A DNA stretch of 64,000 nucleotides from Lindgomyces ingoldianus (Eukaryota > Ascomycota > Dothideomycetes > Pleosporales > Lindgomycetaceae), in contig NW_022985196.1 of assembly GCF_010093535.1 (NCBI RefSeq), positions 723,061-787,060 on the forward strand. Direction: 5' to 3'. Of the stretch, positions 35,967 through 47,079 are shown one piece after another. How positions within the stretch are numbered: position 1 is the first letter of the stretch; each line of letters begins with the position of its first letter. The notes under the pieces were generated by a model. The model was not told the DNA's origin and searched no databases. It saw nothing but the letters and a program-made list of their open reading frames with translations. The translations under genes and the position numbers were made by a program.

Positions 35967-38900
35967 TTACCCATTTCGAATTCCTTGGAACAGTACAGTA
36001 TTTCAGCGTGCATAGAGATGATAGCGAGCTACAATTATACCAACATGGGTCGAAGGGTCGGATTGGAAAGGGCGGCGTGCGAGACTACGTTCTGAGTATA
36101 TATTTCACCATTGGATAGAGTGGAGGCGCCTGTAAGACTTCTCGGTGCTTTAGGGGCGCCCTGGCATTGGCCTCAAGATCGCCACGCGTTGGGTTTGCCA
36201 AAGCAAAGTAATGATAATCACGCATCTTGAAGTTTTCCCTTTGATTCCTTTTCATCATTCTCTTAGTCCTCTGTCTACTACGGATTAGCAGCTCTACATT
36301 ACAAGCCTTCGGTGCGTGGTGATACCTGTTTAGATACAGGGTACTAAATTTTCCCTTACTCCTCTAAATACCTCCATACGACTAGTTCGTTGAAAAATAC
36401 TGGAGCCTGTTCTCGAGCTACCGAAAGACGGGCGTCAACATGCAACCTCCCGTCGCTCCTCAGTCCAGGGAAGACGCAATGTTCGAAAGAACTGATGCTG
36501 TGAATCTACCGCTCATCCATACAAGCTAGCTCATCGATCCTATGGACATGTCCGTCGCCATTGTGACATACGAACTCGTGCTCCAAGTTTTCGCTACGTA
36601 GGCCATGCGCGCAGAGCTTACAGACTAGATGGAATACCTCACTAAGCCGATCATGCAGACGAACGACCAAATTGTAACAGTTGCTAGAAATATAGGTATG
36701 ACGGTATAGCATGTGCATTGTACGTGTCAGATGGGGAGGAGCTGTCATGTGGCTACGGCAGTGGATGCTAAAGCAGAGGGTATTGGCGTCCGGGGGCTAA
36801 GGGTTGTAGGTTCGGGTGTGGTTACGTTACGGAGGGAAGGGATGGGTTGAGTGAGGCGGAGGGCTATTCGTTTTGTAACCTTTTGAAAACTCCAGGATAT
36901 TCTTTTATGCTGCTCCAATGGCTTCTGGATGAGGTTCGAGACATTATATTGATGATCCTTGCGGTGGTTCTGCAGGTGTTGTTTTAGTCGTAGGGTTTTA
37001 GTTCGTTCGCACACACAGACCTTCTTCTCCAAGTCTACTAGAGACAGGACATCCTAGAAAACGTCAGGTATTCTAATACATGGCTGACTCACTCAATCTC
37101 CCGAATATCCCGATACCCATGCTACCTGAAGCAAATAAGCCCATAGCCACCCTATCCCCCACCGGTTGCTTGCATTGAAAGGAGCCGTCTCAGCCACAGC
37201 CATGAAGGCCATGCCGTAGCGTTCGGAACCGACAAGCGAACCACGAGACACTCGGCCAACATTTCAGCCTTATGACCCACGATCCGAATCCTTTATGAAG
37301 CCTTCCAGTCCGCTGGGTATCGAATTTTAATTGTGTGGGTATGCTAAGGCCTGGACGAATGGAGGATCGCTGGCACAGTCATGCGAAGGGTCGAGCGGAA
37401 ATGGTGAACGGGAATCGTGGGATCGAGTAAGTTTTCAGATGTTTCTGTTAAGCTTATTGATAGACAGCGCGTCCCAGGGCTTTGCCTGCAACTCGCGTTG
37501 CGGCAGTTGTGGTTCACGGGCAGACCTTGTAAGTTCACGATTGCCTGAGATCCCTTCTCACCCTCCCGTGTCTCCCGAATCTGGCTAAGGTCGATAGCCT
37601 CACCGATCAACAGGACTTGGCCTTAGATGACGTCTTATCGGTGAGCTTAAAAGATCCTCAATAATCCGATCGTCGACGGCCGCACCCGTCGAAAGCGTCC
37701 GTCCGATCGCACTCGTTTCTTCGCTAATCTCCTGTCCAAGCAGAGCCAAGCTATCGTTTCCTTCGAGGACAAACGGCAACTTTTACAGCTATCACCACTT
37801 CACAACACTTGCCTTAAGGAATCTTTCAAATCAGACAAGTAAGGCGAGCCTCTTCCTCCTCTCACAGGCTTCTACTTCTGCATGTCAGCTTCCTTTCTCA
37901 CGCAACGTTGGGCGACAACAGCCGTCTGGTGTTCGAAAGGATCGTACTTGATGCAGGCGGTGCATCCCGCTGCAAGCTTGAATCTTGGCTCTAATCGTGA
38001 ATGGCTAGGAAGATAGCATGAAACACACATTTCCAATGTCTCAGGTTGGGTCGCCAAAAGGCGGGCTCGCCTCTGTGCGGCTTCGCCCGCTAACATCTTG
38101 CTCCCACCTTGCGACCGAGAAACACCTGGGCAATCTTATGTTGTCGACTCCGTTCCCTTACAGCCTCTAGCGGTGGAGAGAGGAACCCATATGAAAGTTG
38201 CATAACATGGGAATTCATTCCCTTTTACTTGTCCTCACTGTTGCCGCTTCACTTTCCGTCCATTGCACCAGCGTGCCCCGGAGCCACATCCCGAGATCCT
38301 CTCCCATTTCAGCACGTGGAGAGGAACTCCTTTCAAACCTGTGGCATGTGTTCAGACCACCTGGCGCGATTTCAGACTGACGGCTGCGGCCATGTGCATG
38401 ACGACCCCAACAATTCGCTTGGGTAAAGACACCGGAAAGAATTTTGATTGGTTCCCTAGTGAGGAATACGCGATGTCAAGTTCTGGGGGATTGCACGCTT
38501 TTCTTGTCATGGAACGGGCCGGACCAGGCATCATTAGCAGGTGGAAATTCGTGAGGAAGGGACTTTGAGTGGAGCAATCAATGTGCAGGCGGCCAGATGC
38601 AGGTCAGCAAAAAGGAGGGATTTTGTGGTTCTCGTGGCTGATTCCTGCGGTATTCTGAGACGGATATGAGATCAATCTATGGTAAGAAGAGGTGGAAATA
38701 AGGAAGGCTCTCTCCTATATTGAAGGAAGTGGCGAATGCGAAAGCGACGATTCGTACGACGATTTGCCATAGCACGAGGAGACGCCGCATAAAGGGGGCT
38801 TTCGAGGAACCATGGCAAGTGCCGCTGAGTATGGGTATCCTAGATCCCTACAGCGTCCACCAAGCCTCACTAGCAGGGATTGACAGTTTGCAGTTGAAAA

Positions 38901-38979
38901 GTATCGTAAAAGCATGGTCTGTCTCCTACCGATGCCAAAGAAATGATATCTTTTGGTTGTGACTGAACCATTCCACACC
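35967..38979. other. Long intergenic region, 3.0 kb
   Basis: No conserved gene is supported. Short minus-strand open frames at 36506-37032 and scattered plus-strand ones at 37331-37590 lack family features. A 57-codon frame at 38207-38380 encodes a possible small secreted peptide (listed separately at low confidence). The rest is balanced in composition, unlike the AT-rich repeat blocks, so it is not obviously transposon debris. Confidence 0.4.
38207..38380 (+). CDS. Possible small secreted peptide (57 residues), weak
   Basis: ATG at 38207 opens a 57-residue frame starting MGIHSLLLVLTVAASLSV, which looks like a signal peptide. A Ser/Pro/Arg-rich mature part follows and ends GAISD. It has one Cys near the predicted cleavage site, so it lacks the paired cysteines typical of effectors. 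There is no homology or intron support. Chance is a serious alternative. Confidence 0.2.
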   Translation: MGIHSLLLVLTVAASLSVHCTSVPRSHIPRSSPISARGEELLSNLWHVFRPPGAISD

Positions 38980-40409
38980 ATGGCCGAAGAGACAGGCTGG
39001 GTTGACCGGAGAAACCTGGCGTTGAATAAGAGAGGGAGCCGGCTGGTCATTATTTTGACTGTGTTCATGTTCTTCGATTTCGTCTTCATTGCTATTCGAC
39101 TGTATTCGCGGAGGATAAAGAAGAGGGCTCTGGATCTTAGTGACTATTCTATCCTCATTGGATTTGTGAGTCCATCACTACAATTATTTGGCTACAGAAT
39201 TGACAATATAGGCCCTACTTATCGGCATCTATGCCCTTGAAATCGTGCAGGTCGTCCAGTGCGGCCTAGGGCTAGAGTATGCCTGGGTCAGCGCAAACTT
39301 AGGCGTCGATAACATTAGCCGGCTTTTGAAGAATGCCTTTGCGGCCAACACGCTGTGGAATCTTTGTACCATGGCCATAAAGGTCCACACCTGTTCGATC
39401 TTTCCTTCCACCACCCGCTTGCTGATCAGTATAGATCTCCATCTTGCACCTTTATCTCACCATATTCAACTCCGTCACAGCCATGAGACGCATCTGCTGG
39501 GCCCTGGTTGTTGTTGTTGTTCTTGGTCATTTGGGCACAATCCTCGAATCCCTCTTGATCTGCAAGCCGTTGTCGTATATATGGAATTTTGTCTACCCAA
39601 CTGCGAAAGGAAAATGCACCGGAGGGAAGCTAGCAAGCTTCATTCCTGGACTGATAAGCTTGACATTGGACATTATTGTTTTCGTGTAAGCTTCGCCCAT
39701 CTCTTGGTACTACTTGGATTTTATAGTATGGCATACTCATCAGAAATTAGGCTTCCCCTGCCGGTCCTTTGGAGCCTCAGGATGCCGACCTCGAAGAAGA
39801 TAGCCACAAGTTCGGTCTTTGGAATCGCACTTGGGTAAGTCACGCCACGCCCATTGCATCCCTCCCTGGCGTTTGCGTGTCTAACATCGGCCGTGTGTAT
39901 ATAGAATCGTCATCGTCTCAGCTGTACGCCTAAGCTTTGTATATACCAACTCGACAGACTACACCAAGGAGAGTATCAAGTACTCGATATGCGGGGCCAT
40001 TGAACCGATGGTAGCAATCCTCGTCAGCTGCACGCCCATGCTACAACCCGTCGTTCAGCACCTCTCAGGCGGGAAAGTGGCTCTGTGGGCGACCAAGCGC
40101 AGTGCAGGTGGATCGGGTCCTGCAGGCAGCGGCAACGTGTCCTGGCCCCATGCCAGCCAGAAGAGCTACATCAGCAGCAGCAAGAGTCCGGGAGTAAAAG
40201 GCGGCTTTGAGAGGATGGGCGAGGAGGACGGAGACTATCCGCTTATTGATCGACCTGGCGTGAAGAGGAGTGGAATGCAAACGCCGGAGAGGACTTATTT
40301 TGAGAGTGAGAGTGAGCTGGAAGATGGCAGGATTATGGTAACGAGGGACGTGGTGATTGATAATAGACCAAAGAGCCGGGATGAAAGGAACTGGCTGAAA
40401 GACTTGTGA
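38980..40409 (+). CDS. Fungal rhodopsin-domain integral membrane protein (Pth11-like without CFEM)
   Basis: Five exons, 38980-39165, 39212-39382, 39435-39685, 39751-39834 and 39905-40409, total 1197 nt or 398 residues. About seven membrane helices can be traced: VIILTVFMFFDFVFIAI, LLIGIYALEIVQVV, an AANTLWNLCTMAIKISIL segment, WALVVVVVLGHLGTIL, FIPGLISLTLDIIVFVL, SVFGIALGIVIVSAV and AIEPMVAILVSCTPML. Family phrases include FVYTNSTDYT before helix 7. The tail of about 120 residues is polar and acidic. This is the ascomycete 'rhodopsin domain' family (SAT4/Pth11-related), thought to include plasma-membrane receptors. Ligand and role are unknown. The weakest splice site is GTCCAC at 39383; it is needed to restore helix 3. 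Confidence 0.85.
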
Positions 40410-40772
40410 AACGCATCGGATGAAATGAGAAACAGGTGCTCGTCGAGGTCATGGGCATGGTTATGCAATGGAAATGAATACTGCTAAGTCGAAGGGCTTA
40501 GGAAGGTGCCTCGAGATAGTTTTATACCCTGTGCGCGAAAATGAATGATGATTTCTTGTTTGGCAAATGGAGACGTTCAACAAGGAGCGGAGGGACCTCG
40601 ATATACACAAGAAGTTGCACGTAGTCTAGCACGTGATTATGACGTGACTTCGTGTTTCGAGTTAGTGGAGACTTCGGGACGCAGATTAGCGCGGTCGTGC
40701 CCCCACGAACAAAACTTTGAAACATCCACAGGAAAGTACCGTTGGCTATCACTCTCCCCTCGACTCGCGACT
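40410..40772. other. Short intergenic region
   Basis: Between two plus-strand genes. The open frame of the next gene extends back to an ATG at 40545, but that extension has no family character and is more likely 5' UTR. Confidence 0.4.
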
Positions 40773-42128
40773 ATGAGCACGTATGATGACCCTCTCCTCA
40801 TGGACAGCGGCGATGGTAAGGTCCTTCCCGCTTACCTCACGCGCCACGTCAACCTCGGCCTCGAAAACGACGACATCTCAGCCCTCATCAGCTCAATCGA
40901 GCTGAGCCAGGTGACGCGCAACTCGCAGCCTTCGCCACTTCCTCATCTTCCGGCTGAGATACTGCTTCGCGTGCTCGAACATGTTCCGGTGGATTATATC
41001 TTGGAATTCCGGGCCGTGTGCCGCGGGTTCCGCGATTACATCGACACAAGGGTCATGTACTCGTACCTCCTGAGGTCAGAATTACTTGGCTGGATCGGGT
41101 GCAGAGGGGAGCGCGAGCTCGACCCGCCCTGGGAAAAGCGATACACCCATTATGTGCCTGCGCGTTTCGAACGGTTGGATGTGGATGTGGATGGGAATGG
41201 CAAGCAGCCAGGCGCAAGGTGGAACGCTAGCTATGCCATCTTTCGTATCGAGAAAGGCTCCCTCAATGGTCCTGATCCATGGCCACAAAACACCACCTTC
41301 GTTAGGCTGTTTAGGACGCTTCTTGACCCGCAAACACCGCCACTCACCGTGGTACACCATTACGGTCGCCTGCGATGGTGTGTTAAAGTGGACAGTCATA
41401 TCCTCGACTGCGCCTTTATAGAACCCTGGGAATCATGTGAAAGCTTACAAGTCGATTTCAAGGAGCAAACGGTTCGGGTCTTGTGGAAGGACATGATCCA
41501 ACAGCTCGTACGGGAGGAAGCCGCTATTCGCAAGAAGATGGAGGTGACACAATCGTCCCCATACACCTTTGGTCACGAAGAAGATTGTCTCCGAGCTATA
41601 CGACGACGACGCCTACGACTTCGCCTGCCCAAAGAACCTACTGTCCCTGAACACCGCAAAATCGTCTGGGCTCTCCGCCACCTCCAGCCTCTCTTCGGAA
41701 AAACCCCCTGCGCAAAGCTGAGCTATCCTTGGGGCGAAGTTGAGAATGTTGAAGACGGTGCGTCCGCCATTCTAATGCTCCTACGCAAAGAAGCCGCCAC
41801 TGGCGACAAAGAGCTACAACATCTACGCCAGCTTGCAAGTGATAGAGCAGCCATGCTCGCACAGCGCGATCATATTGAGAAACTTGTTGAGAACTGGCAT
41901 ATCAATATTTTCGATCGTGAGGTGTTCTTCGGCACCGATTTAGCGGAGAAAGAAGGTGCAAATCCTGTAGCCTGGTCGGATCGGATGCGGGCGTTAGTAG
42001 AGCAACGAGTGCGGAGGTGGAAGAGCCAAGAAAAACTCATCGACAAGATGATTGAGTTGATGGAGACTTTGACGGCAGTCATGGAGGTCCCGGAGGATGC
42101 GTTTGATAATATCCACAGCCAATACTAA
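40773..42128 (+). CDS. F-box protein, intronless
   Basis: A single exon of 1356 nt encodes 451 residues from ATG 40773 (MSTYDDPLLM). In-frame ATG at 40545 would add 76 residues of atypical composition, so I prefer 40773. Residues about 55-95 form an F-box (LPHLPAEILLRVLEHVP, then FRAVCRGFRDYI). The following 250 residues contain WEKRYTHY and GRLRWCVKVD segments seen in a fungal F-box family. The C-terminal third is helical and charged. Predicted adaptor of an SCF ubiquitin ligase via Skp1; the substrate is unknown. It differs clearly from the damaged F-box gene at 10042-11700. Confidence 0.82.
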   Translation: MSTYDDPLLMDSGDGKVLPAYLTRHVNLGLENDDISALISSIELSQVTRNSQPSPLPHLPAEILLRVLEHVPVDYILEFRAVCRGFRDYIDTRVMYSYLLRSELLGWIGCRGERELDPPWEKRYTHYVPARFERLDVDVDGNGKQPGARWNASYAIFRIEKGSLNGPDPWPQNTTFVRLFRTLLDPQTPPLTVVHHYGRLRWCVKVDSHILDCAFIEPWESCESLQVDFKEQTVRVLWKDMIQQLVREEAAIRKKMEVTQSSPYTFGHEEDCLRAIRRRRLRLRLPKEPTVPEHRKIVWALRHLQPLFGKTPCAKLSYPWGEVENVEDGASAILMLLRKEAATGDKELQHLRQLASDRAAMLAQRDHIEKLVENWHINIFDREVFFGTDLAEKEGANPVAWSDRMRALVEQRVRRWKSQEKLIDKMIELMETLTAVMEVPEDAFDNIHSQY

Positions 42129-42849
42129 CGACAAATTTATAGGCCTCGAGCTTGCCGGGAGATGTCGTTAGATAACCATTTCTTTGAGGGAAAGTTGTGA
42201 AGGTGTGTGGAGCTTTGGGGTTTTAGCTCTACCCTCTTCAATACCCATTTTGAAAGCCTATAATCACGGAACAAATAGATTCTAGGAGGCATAAAACCCT
42301 GCCACACGTACTCTCCAAGGCCTGGGTTTTAACCAACACCGCAATAGTACTAAATCTCGACCGAGTTTCACTGCCAGCATTCTTTCACGATTCCAGCACA
42401 GGACGGCGGAGAGTGGACGACTCGGATTTAAGACTCCGTCCAAACAGTACCAAACGACTCCAGATCCGAGATTCCGCGCCATGGGATTGCCAGAATGCGG
42501 GGTTGCACGTGCATTTACTCCTCATGCTCATCGGGGAAGCTCGGCAACGACATTTAGTTTGCCTCTTCTAGCTAGTGGCATGTGTCTCGCGCTTCGTGTG
42601 GAGCACGATTCTCCACACCCATGGTCGATTTCCTTCTAAGATTCACTCGACGTCCGGATATGGACAACCGCGTACAGTTGTTAAGGCGTTCTGGTTTCTG
42701 TAAGCCTTGCGCTAGCCAGACTCAGTTCCGGTCGTGTGGCCTATATCTTACCATGTCTTCTTCTTCGATTCAATTTCTGCTCCAACAAGTCATCAGTTGT
42801 GAACTTCCTCCCATACGGCAGTTTCTTCCAGCGTAACCCTTCTTCTATC
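42129..42849. other. Intergenic region, 0.7 kb
   Basis: 3' UTR of the F-box gene and promoter of the AtuA-like gene. The frame of the latter remains open upstream to about 42736 but has no ATG before 42850. Nothing else is recognised. Confidence 0.4.
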
Positions 42850-44843
42850 ATGGCGCCCGCCACTCGTCGCCCTGTTCGTGTCGCCGGAGCTTCAGGAGGG
42901 TTCTCAGACCGCGTCCGTGCTATCGCCTCTCTCGCTAAGAATGAAGAAGTCGACGTTATTGTAGGAGACTGGCTTTCCGAACTTACTATGACCATCCACG
43001 GCACCGGAAAAATTAAGAACATGGAACAGATGATGCAAGCACGCACTCTCGAGGAGAAACTCGACTACGCCATGTTCGCTGAGAACTTTCTCGACTGCTT
43101 CCTGCCCGCCGTTCCAGACTTGGCTGGGAAGGGAATCAAGCTTGCGGTGAATGCCGGGGCTTCGGATACGGAGATTCTTGCTCAACTTGTTGATAAGAAA
43201 GTTAAGGAGATGGGTTTCAACTTGAGGGTAGCGTGGATTGAGGGTGATGATGTTACCGGGGCCGTAAAAGGCATGTTGAACAAGGGTGAAGGCTTCCGGA
43301 GTCTGATGCACAATAAGTCTGTCGAGGAGTGGGGACTAGAGCCAGTGTGTGCGCAGTGCTACCTTGGTGGTATGGGTATCGCGAAGGCCCTGGCTGAGGG
43401 TGCTGATGTTGTAATCTGCGGTCGTGTGTCGGACGCTTCTCCTATCATTGGTGCTGCTGCGTAAGTTCCTTTTCGAATGTTGCCTGGTGTATGCAGCTGA
43501 TTTTGATAGATGGTGGCACGAATGGACGAACGACATGTTCGACGAGCTTGCCGGTTCTCTAATCATCGGTGTGTTGATCTCTCCCTCCCCCAACCGCCGT
43601 ACTAATCCTCTTAGGCCATCTCTTGGAATGCTCCGCCTACGTTTCCGGCGGCTACAGCGCCGATTTCCGCCAACTCATGGAAAAAGGCAAGCACATCAAC
43701 CTAGGTTTCCCCATCTGCGCCATCGACCACAAGGGCGAGGGCATCATGTACAAGGAGAAAAACACTGGTGGACAAATGACAGTCAGCAGCGTAACCTCGC
43801 AGCTCCTTTACGAGATCCAAGGTCCTCAGTACTACAATTGCGACGTTACCGCCCAAATCGAGAACATCAAATTCGAACAAGTGGGCGAAGACCAAGTCAA
43901 AGTTTCCGGCGTCAAGGGCCTACCACCCCCTCCAACAACCAAAGTCGGGTTAACAGGATTCGCAGGCTGGCAAGCCGAGTACCATGTCTACCTCTGCGGT
44001 CTGCACATTGAAGAAAAGTGTAAATGGACCGAAGAACAAGTCAAATACGAGCTCGGCGAGGAAACCCTCAAGAAATTTACAACCCTCAAATTTATGCAAA
44101 ACGGCACTTCACCAATCGATGCACGCAACCAGGACCTCGCTACCGTAGACTTCCGCATCTTCGCACAATCGACGGATCGGGAGCTTCTCAACATGCGGAA
44201 TCCGCAGGGGTTCTTCCGTGTCAGTATGGTAACGTTTTTGCAGTCTTGCCCTGGTGCGAGCTTGGGAAATGATATGCGACAGGCGGAGGGGAAGCCCTAC
44301 TATGAGTACCACCCTTCGCTGCTGCCACAGTCTGCTCTCCAGCAGCGAGTACACTGCCTCTGGGACGCCGAAGGAGCCAAGGACGGGAAGAAAGTTATTG
44401 ATATACCTCTTGCCCCTGAATTCCGCACCTACGACCGCCAACAACCCTCCTACGAAACCACAAACCCCGTCCCGCTCGATAGCTTTGGTCCTACAGTTCG
44501 TCTACCCCTAGGCTCCATCGTGCTGGGTCGATCTGGAGATAAGTGCTCAGATTGCAATGTTGGCTTCTTCGTGCGTTACGACGATGAGTGGGAGTGGCTG
44601 CGGTCTCTCATGACTATTGACAAGGTGAAGGAGTTGCTAGGGCCAGAGGAGTATAAGGGGAAGCCGATTGATCGCTTCGAGATGCCAAATATTAGGGCCG
44701 TGCACTTCTTGTTACACGATCATTTAGATCGCGGGTACGACGCGTGCAGCACGTATGATACGTTGGGGAAGAACTGCTGCGAGTATTTGAGAGCCAAGAC
44801 GGTGGACATCCCGATCCAATTTGTGAAGAGGGGGGTTTTGTAG
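42850..44843 (+). CDS. AtuA-like (DUF1446) protein
   Basis: Three exons, 42850-43460, 43510-43568 (59 nt) and 43615-44843, give 1899 nt or 632 residues. The N-terminal 450 residues match the acyclic terpene utilisation AtuA family: RVAGASGGFSDR, VDVIVGDWLSE, KLAVNAGASD, and GADVVICGRVSDASP, which is continued across the first intron by WWHEW. GHLLECSAYVSGGY and NLGFPICAI follow. The C-terminal part (LGSIVLGRSGDKCSDCNVGFF) is the small domain often found as a separate protein in bacteria, here fused. In Pseudomonas the atu genes serve citronellol/geraniol degradation beside an acyl-CoA carboxylase; no carboxylase gene lies nearby. The fungal substrate is unknown, and the exact reaction is not settled even in bacteria. 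Confidence 0.9.
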
Positions 44844-45816
44844 GTGGATGATGTGATGGGATTGTGCACCGGACAGGAGAGGAAAAGGAAACTACTAGTC
44901 AATCTGCCGTTATAGCGTTTTCGTTTCGAATATCATAATTTCCCCCTCTCATTCTTACAAGTAAATGACGCGCTGTGGCACTTATGAAGGATTCTACGGT
45001 GCATTGAATTCCCTTTCCCTCTTTCACTAGTCGTTATAGAGAAGTCACATGAAGGTGCGCCGACCTAGTCTTTCCAAACAGATAAATTGAACCAATTCAC
45101 CGCTAACCACAGAATTACGCAGGCCATTAAATTTAGTTTCTCAATTCATGACCAGCTGATCTGGGTGCTATGGTCTTTGTCTAGCGTCAACAAACTCGAA
45201 ACAACAAAGGTCCTGGGTTTATACTGGCGACTTTCTCCTCTTTGAAAAGCTCCGCAGACACATTCTTCCAGCCGAGAACTGTCTCTGGCATAGAGCCCCA
45301 GCTTTAGCCCCAATCTTGCTTTAAAATTTTAGATAAGGTCGGCTTGCATTCTCGGGAATAATTTATCGACCTTCCGAAAACAGCTTAGCGTATAATTGCG
45401 CACGGTGAATGTCGACTTCAGATCAGTTACCTTCCCTCAGTTCTCCGCTCATGACCTACTGTATCACCCAATCACGGCCTCCACCAAACCTTCGGTACGC
45501 CTCTTGCCTTTAGGGATATATGGGTACAAGGGTACACAGAATTCTTGCTTGCGGAAATGTGTTGTTGGTAATACACCCATCTTGTGCTTCAGATAACAGT
45601 CGATGATCGTAATAGGGCTTGAGATGCGTTCACCAGCAAATATGTCATAAGGGGTTTGCTTAACTTGTGTGATGCCACTTCAGAAGATACACCTTTGCCA
45701 CCTCACAACGATCAACATTATGTTAGAGAAAATCAAAAGAATCTGGTGCAAAGGGGATTCGATTCAATGAACACATAACGCCAAAAATATAGAAATAATT
45801 GTAGAACTCCACTTCC
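44844..45816. other. Convergent intergenic region, 1.0 kb
   Basis: Between the 3' ends of the AtuA-like gene and the chitinase gene. No open frame has family features. AT-richness rises slightly towards 45800, as expected of 3' UTRs. Confidence 0.4.
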
Positions 45817-47079
45817 TTAGTTATCTTCGTATAGTCTCAGTCCCCATCTCATACTCCTTGTCGCCTTCTTACTTAGACTTATTAACGAATTCTTCACGTC
45901 CGCAACAAAATTTCCATTCGTCCACGCTTGACTCGCATCCCACATCATGACGCCGCCAAAGCTACTATACTTCGCACTATATTGAATGACGGGCTGCAAC
46001 TGGCTCGGAGTTAAGTAACCTCTGCCAGCTCCTGTATTCGCGGGAACACCTAAGAGCACCTTGACTGCGGGGTTCTTAGAAGCGGATTGTGCCCAATCGT
46101 CCCACTGGTTGAAATTAAAGTTCCACTGGTCAGAGGCTCCAGGCACGTAAGATGAGGCTCCGCAGCCGTTGTTGTAGAACTGGACGTTAAGAAAGTCGAG
46201 GCTAACGTTGTCGATGATGTCTTTGTTGTACCAATCTGGGAATGGGCATTGAGGGGCAGCGCTGAGGTAGTACTTCTTATTCGTAGCACTGTTCATGTGG
46301 GATCGAAGTTGATTTGCAAATGTTGCCTGCATTGACGAGGGAATTAGCGGATTTCATAATTTAAGTAGGCGTGAAGGATATATACCATGTTGGAGACGTT
46401 GGCTTCGAAGTCGAAGTCAAAGCCGTCGACAATGGCTGAGCTAAATGGTCGTAAGGCGTTTGAACCAGATTGAACAGGTCCGAACATCGCCCAAATCTTG
46501 TCTGCGGAATCGGTAGCGGCTTGTGAGGTGGAGAAGCCGCCTTCGTTGTATGAGTCTCCTCCAATCGACAACAGGATTGTCTTACCCTGTGACTGACAAG
46601 CGGGAATGTCAGACCTGGCTGAATCAGTCCGAGTTAAGAAGAATGGTAAACGGGGGAGATTTACGCAATTTCTGGACAGTTAAAGGTTTCTGTTCCAGGA
46701 AAGAGGCTGCATTTATCACCCTGATTAGCGAAGTTCATGACCGGCTGGCCGCCGGCACCGTTGAATCGCAATAAGAAGGAAAGTATGATGATCTACAGAA
46801 ACATGCTCAGTAATGTAGCAGGATCGAGTTACTAAAAGTGCGCACATTGATGTTGGCGTCTGAGTCTTCATATTAGCTGACGCACTGGATTGAAGGTGAC
46901 AGAAACCAACCGCTGCAATAATTCGAGAGACGCGATTGGGTGCTCTGTTGACCGGCCGAGTTCTGGCCCCAGTATATCGCAACATTCGACTTGCTGTTTA
47001 GATTGAATCCCGCAGAGACAAGGTCAGCGGCCGCAAGGAGTAAAAGAATGGTAGGCAGCAGGCACATGTAAGCTAACAT
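45817..47079 (-). CDS. GH18 class III chitinase, secreted
   Basis: Five exons, 47079-46911, 46865-46846 (only 20 nt), 46792-46665, 46614-46386 and 46326-45817, total 1056 nt or 351 residues. A signal peptide (MCLLPTILLLLAAADLVSA) is followed by the hevamine-type start NVAIYWGQNSAGQQ, then TILLSIGGDS. The catalytic motif is DGFDFDFE, with proton donor Glu176 and Asp169, Asp172 and Asp174. Late barrel strands follow: YLSAAPQCPFPD, VQFYNNGC, VLLGVPA and GGVMMWDAS. The enzyme hydrolyses beta-1,4 GlcNAc links in chitin. Unlike many fungal class III chitinases it lacks a long Ser/Thr-rich or GPI tail and any chitin-binding module, so it should be freely secreted. The 20-nt micro-exon is needed to give SDSDANIN in frame. 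Confidence 0.93.

Noticed and set aside
40545..40772. 76-residue N-terminal extension of the F-box protein from ATG 40545
   Set aside because: The composition is unlike protein of this family, and the ATG at 40773 gives a plausible start.
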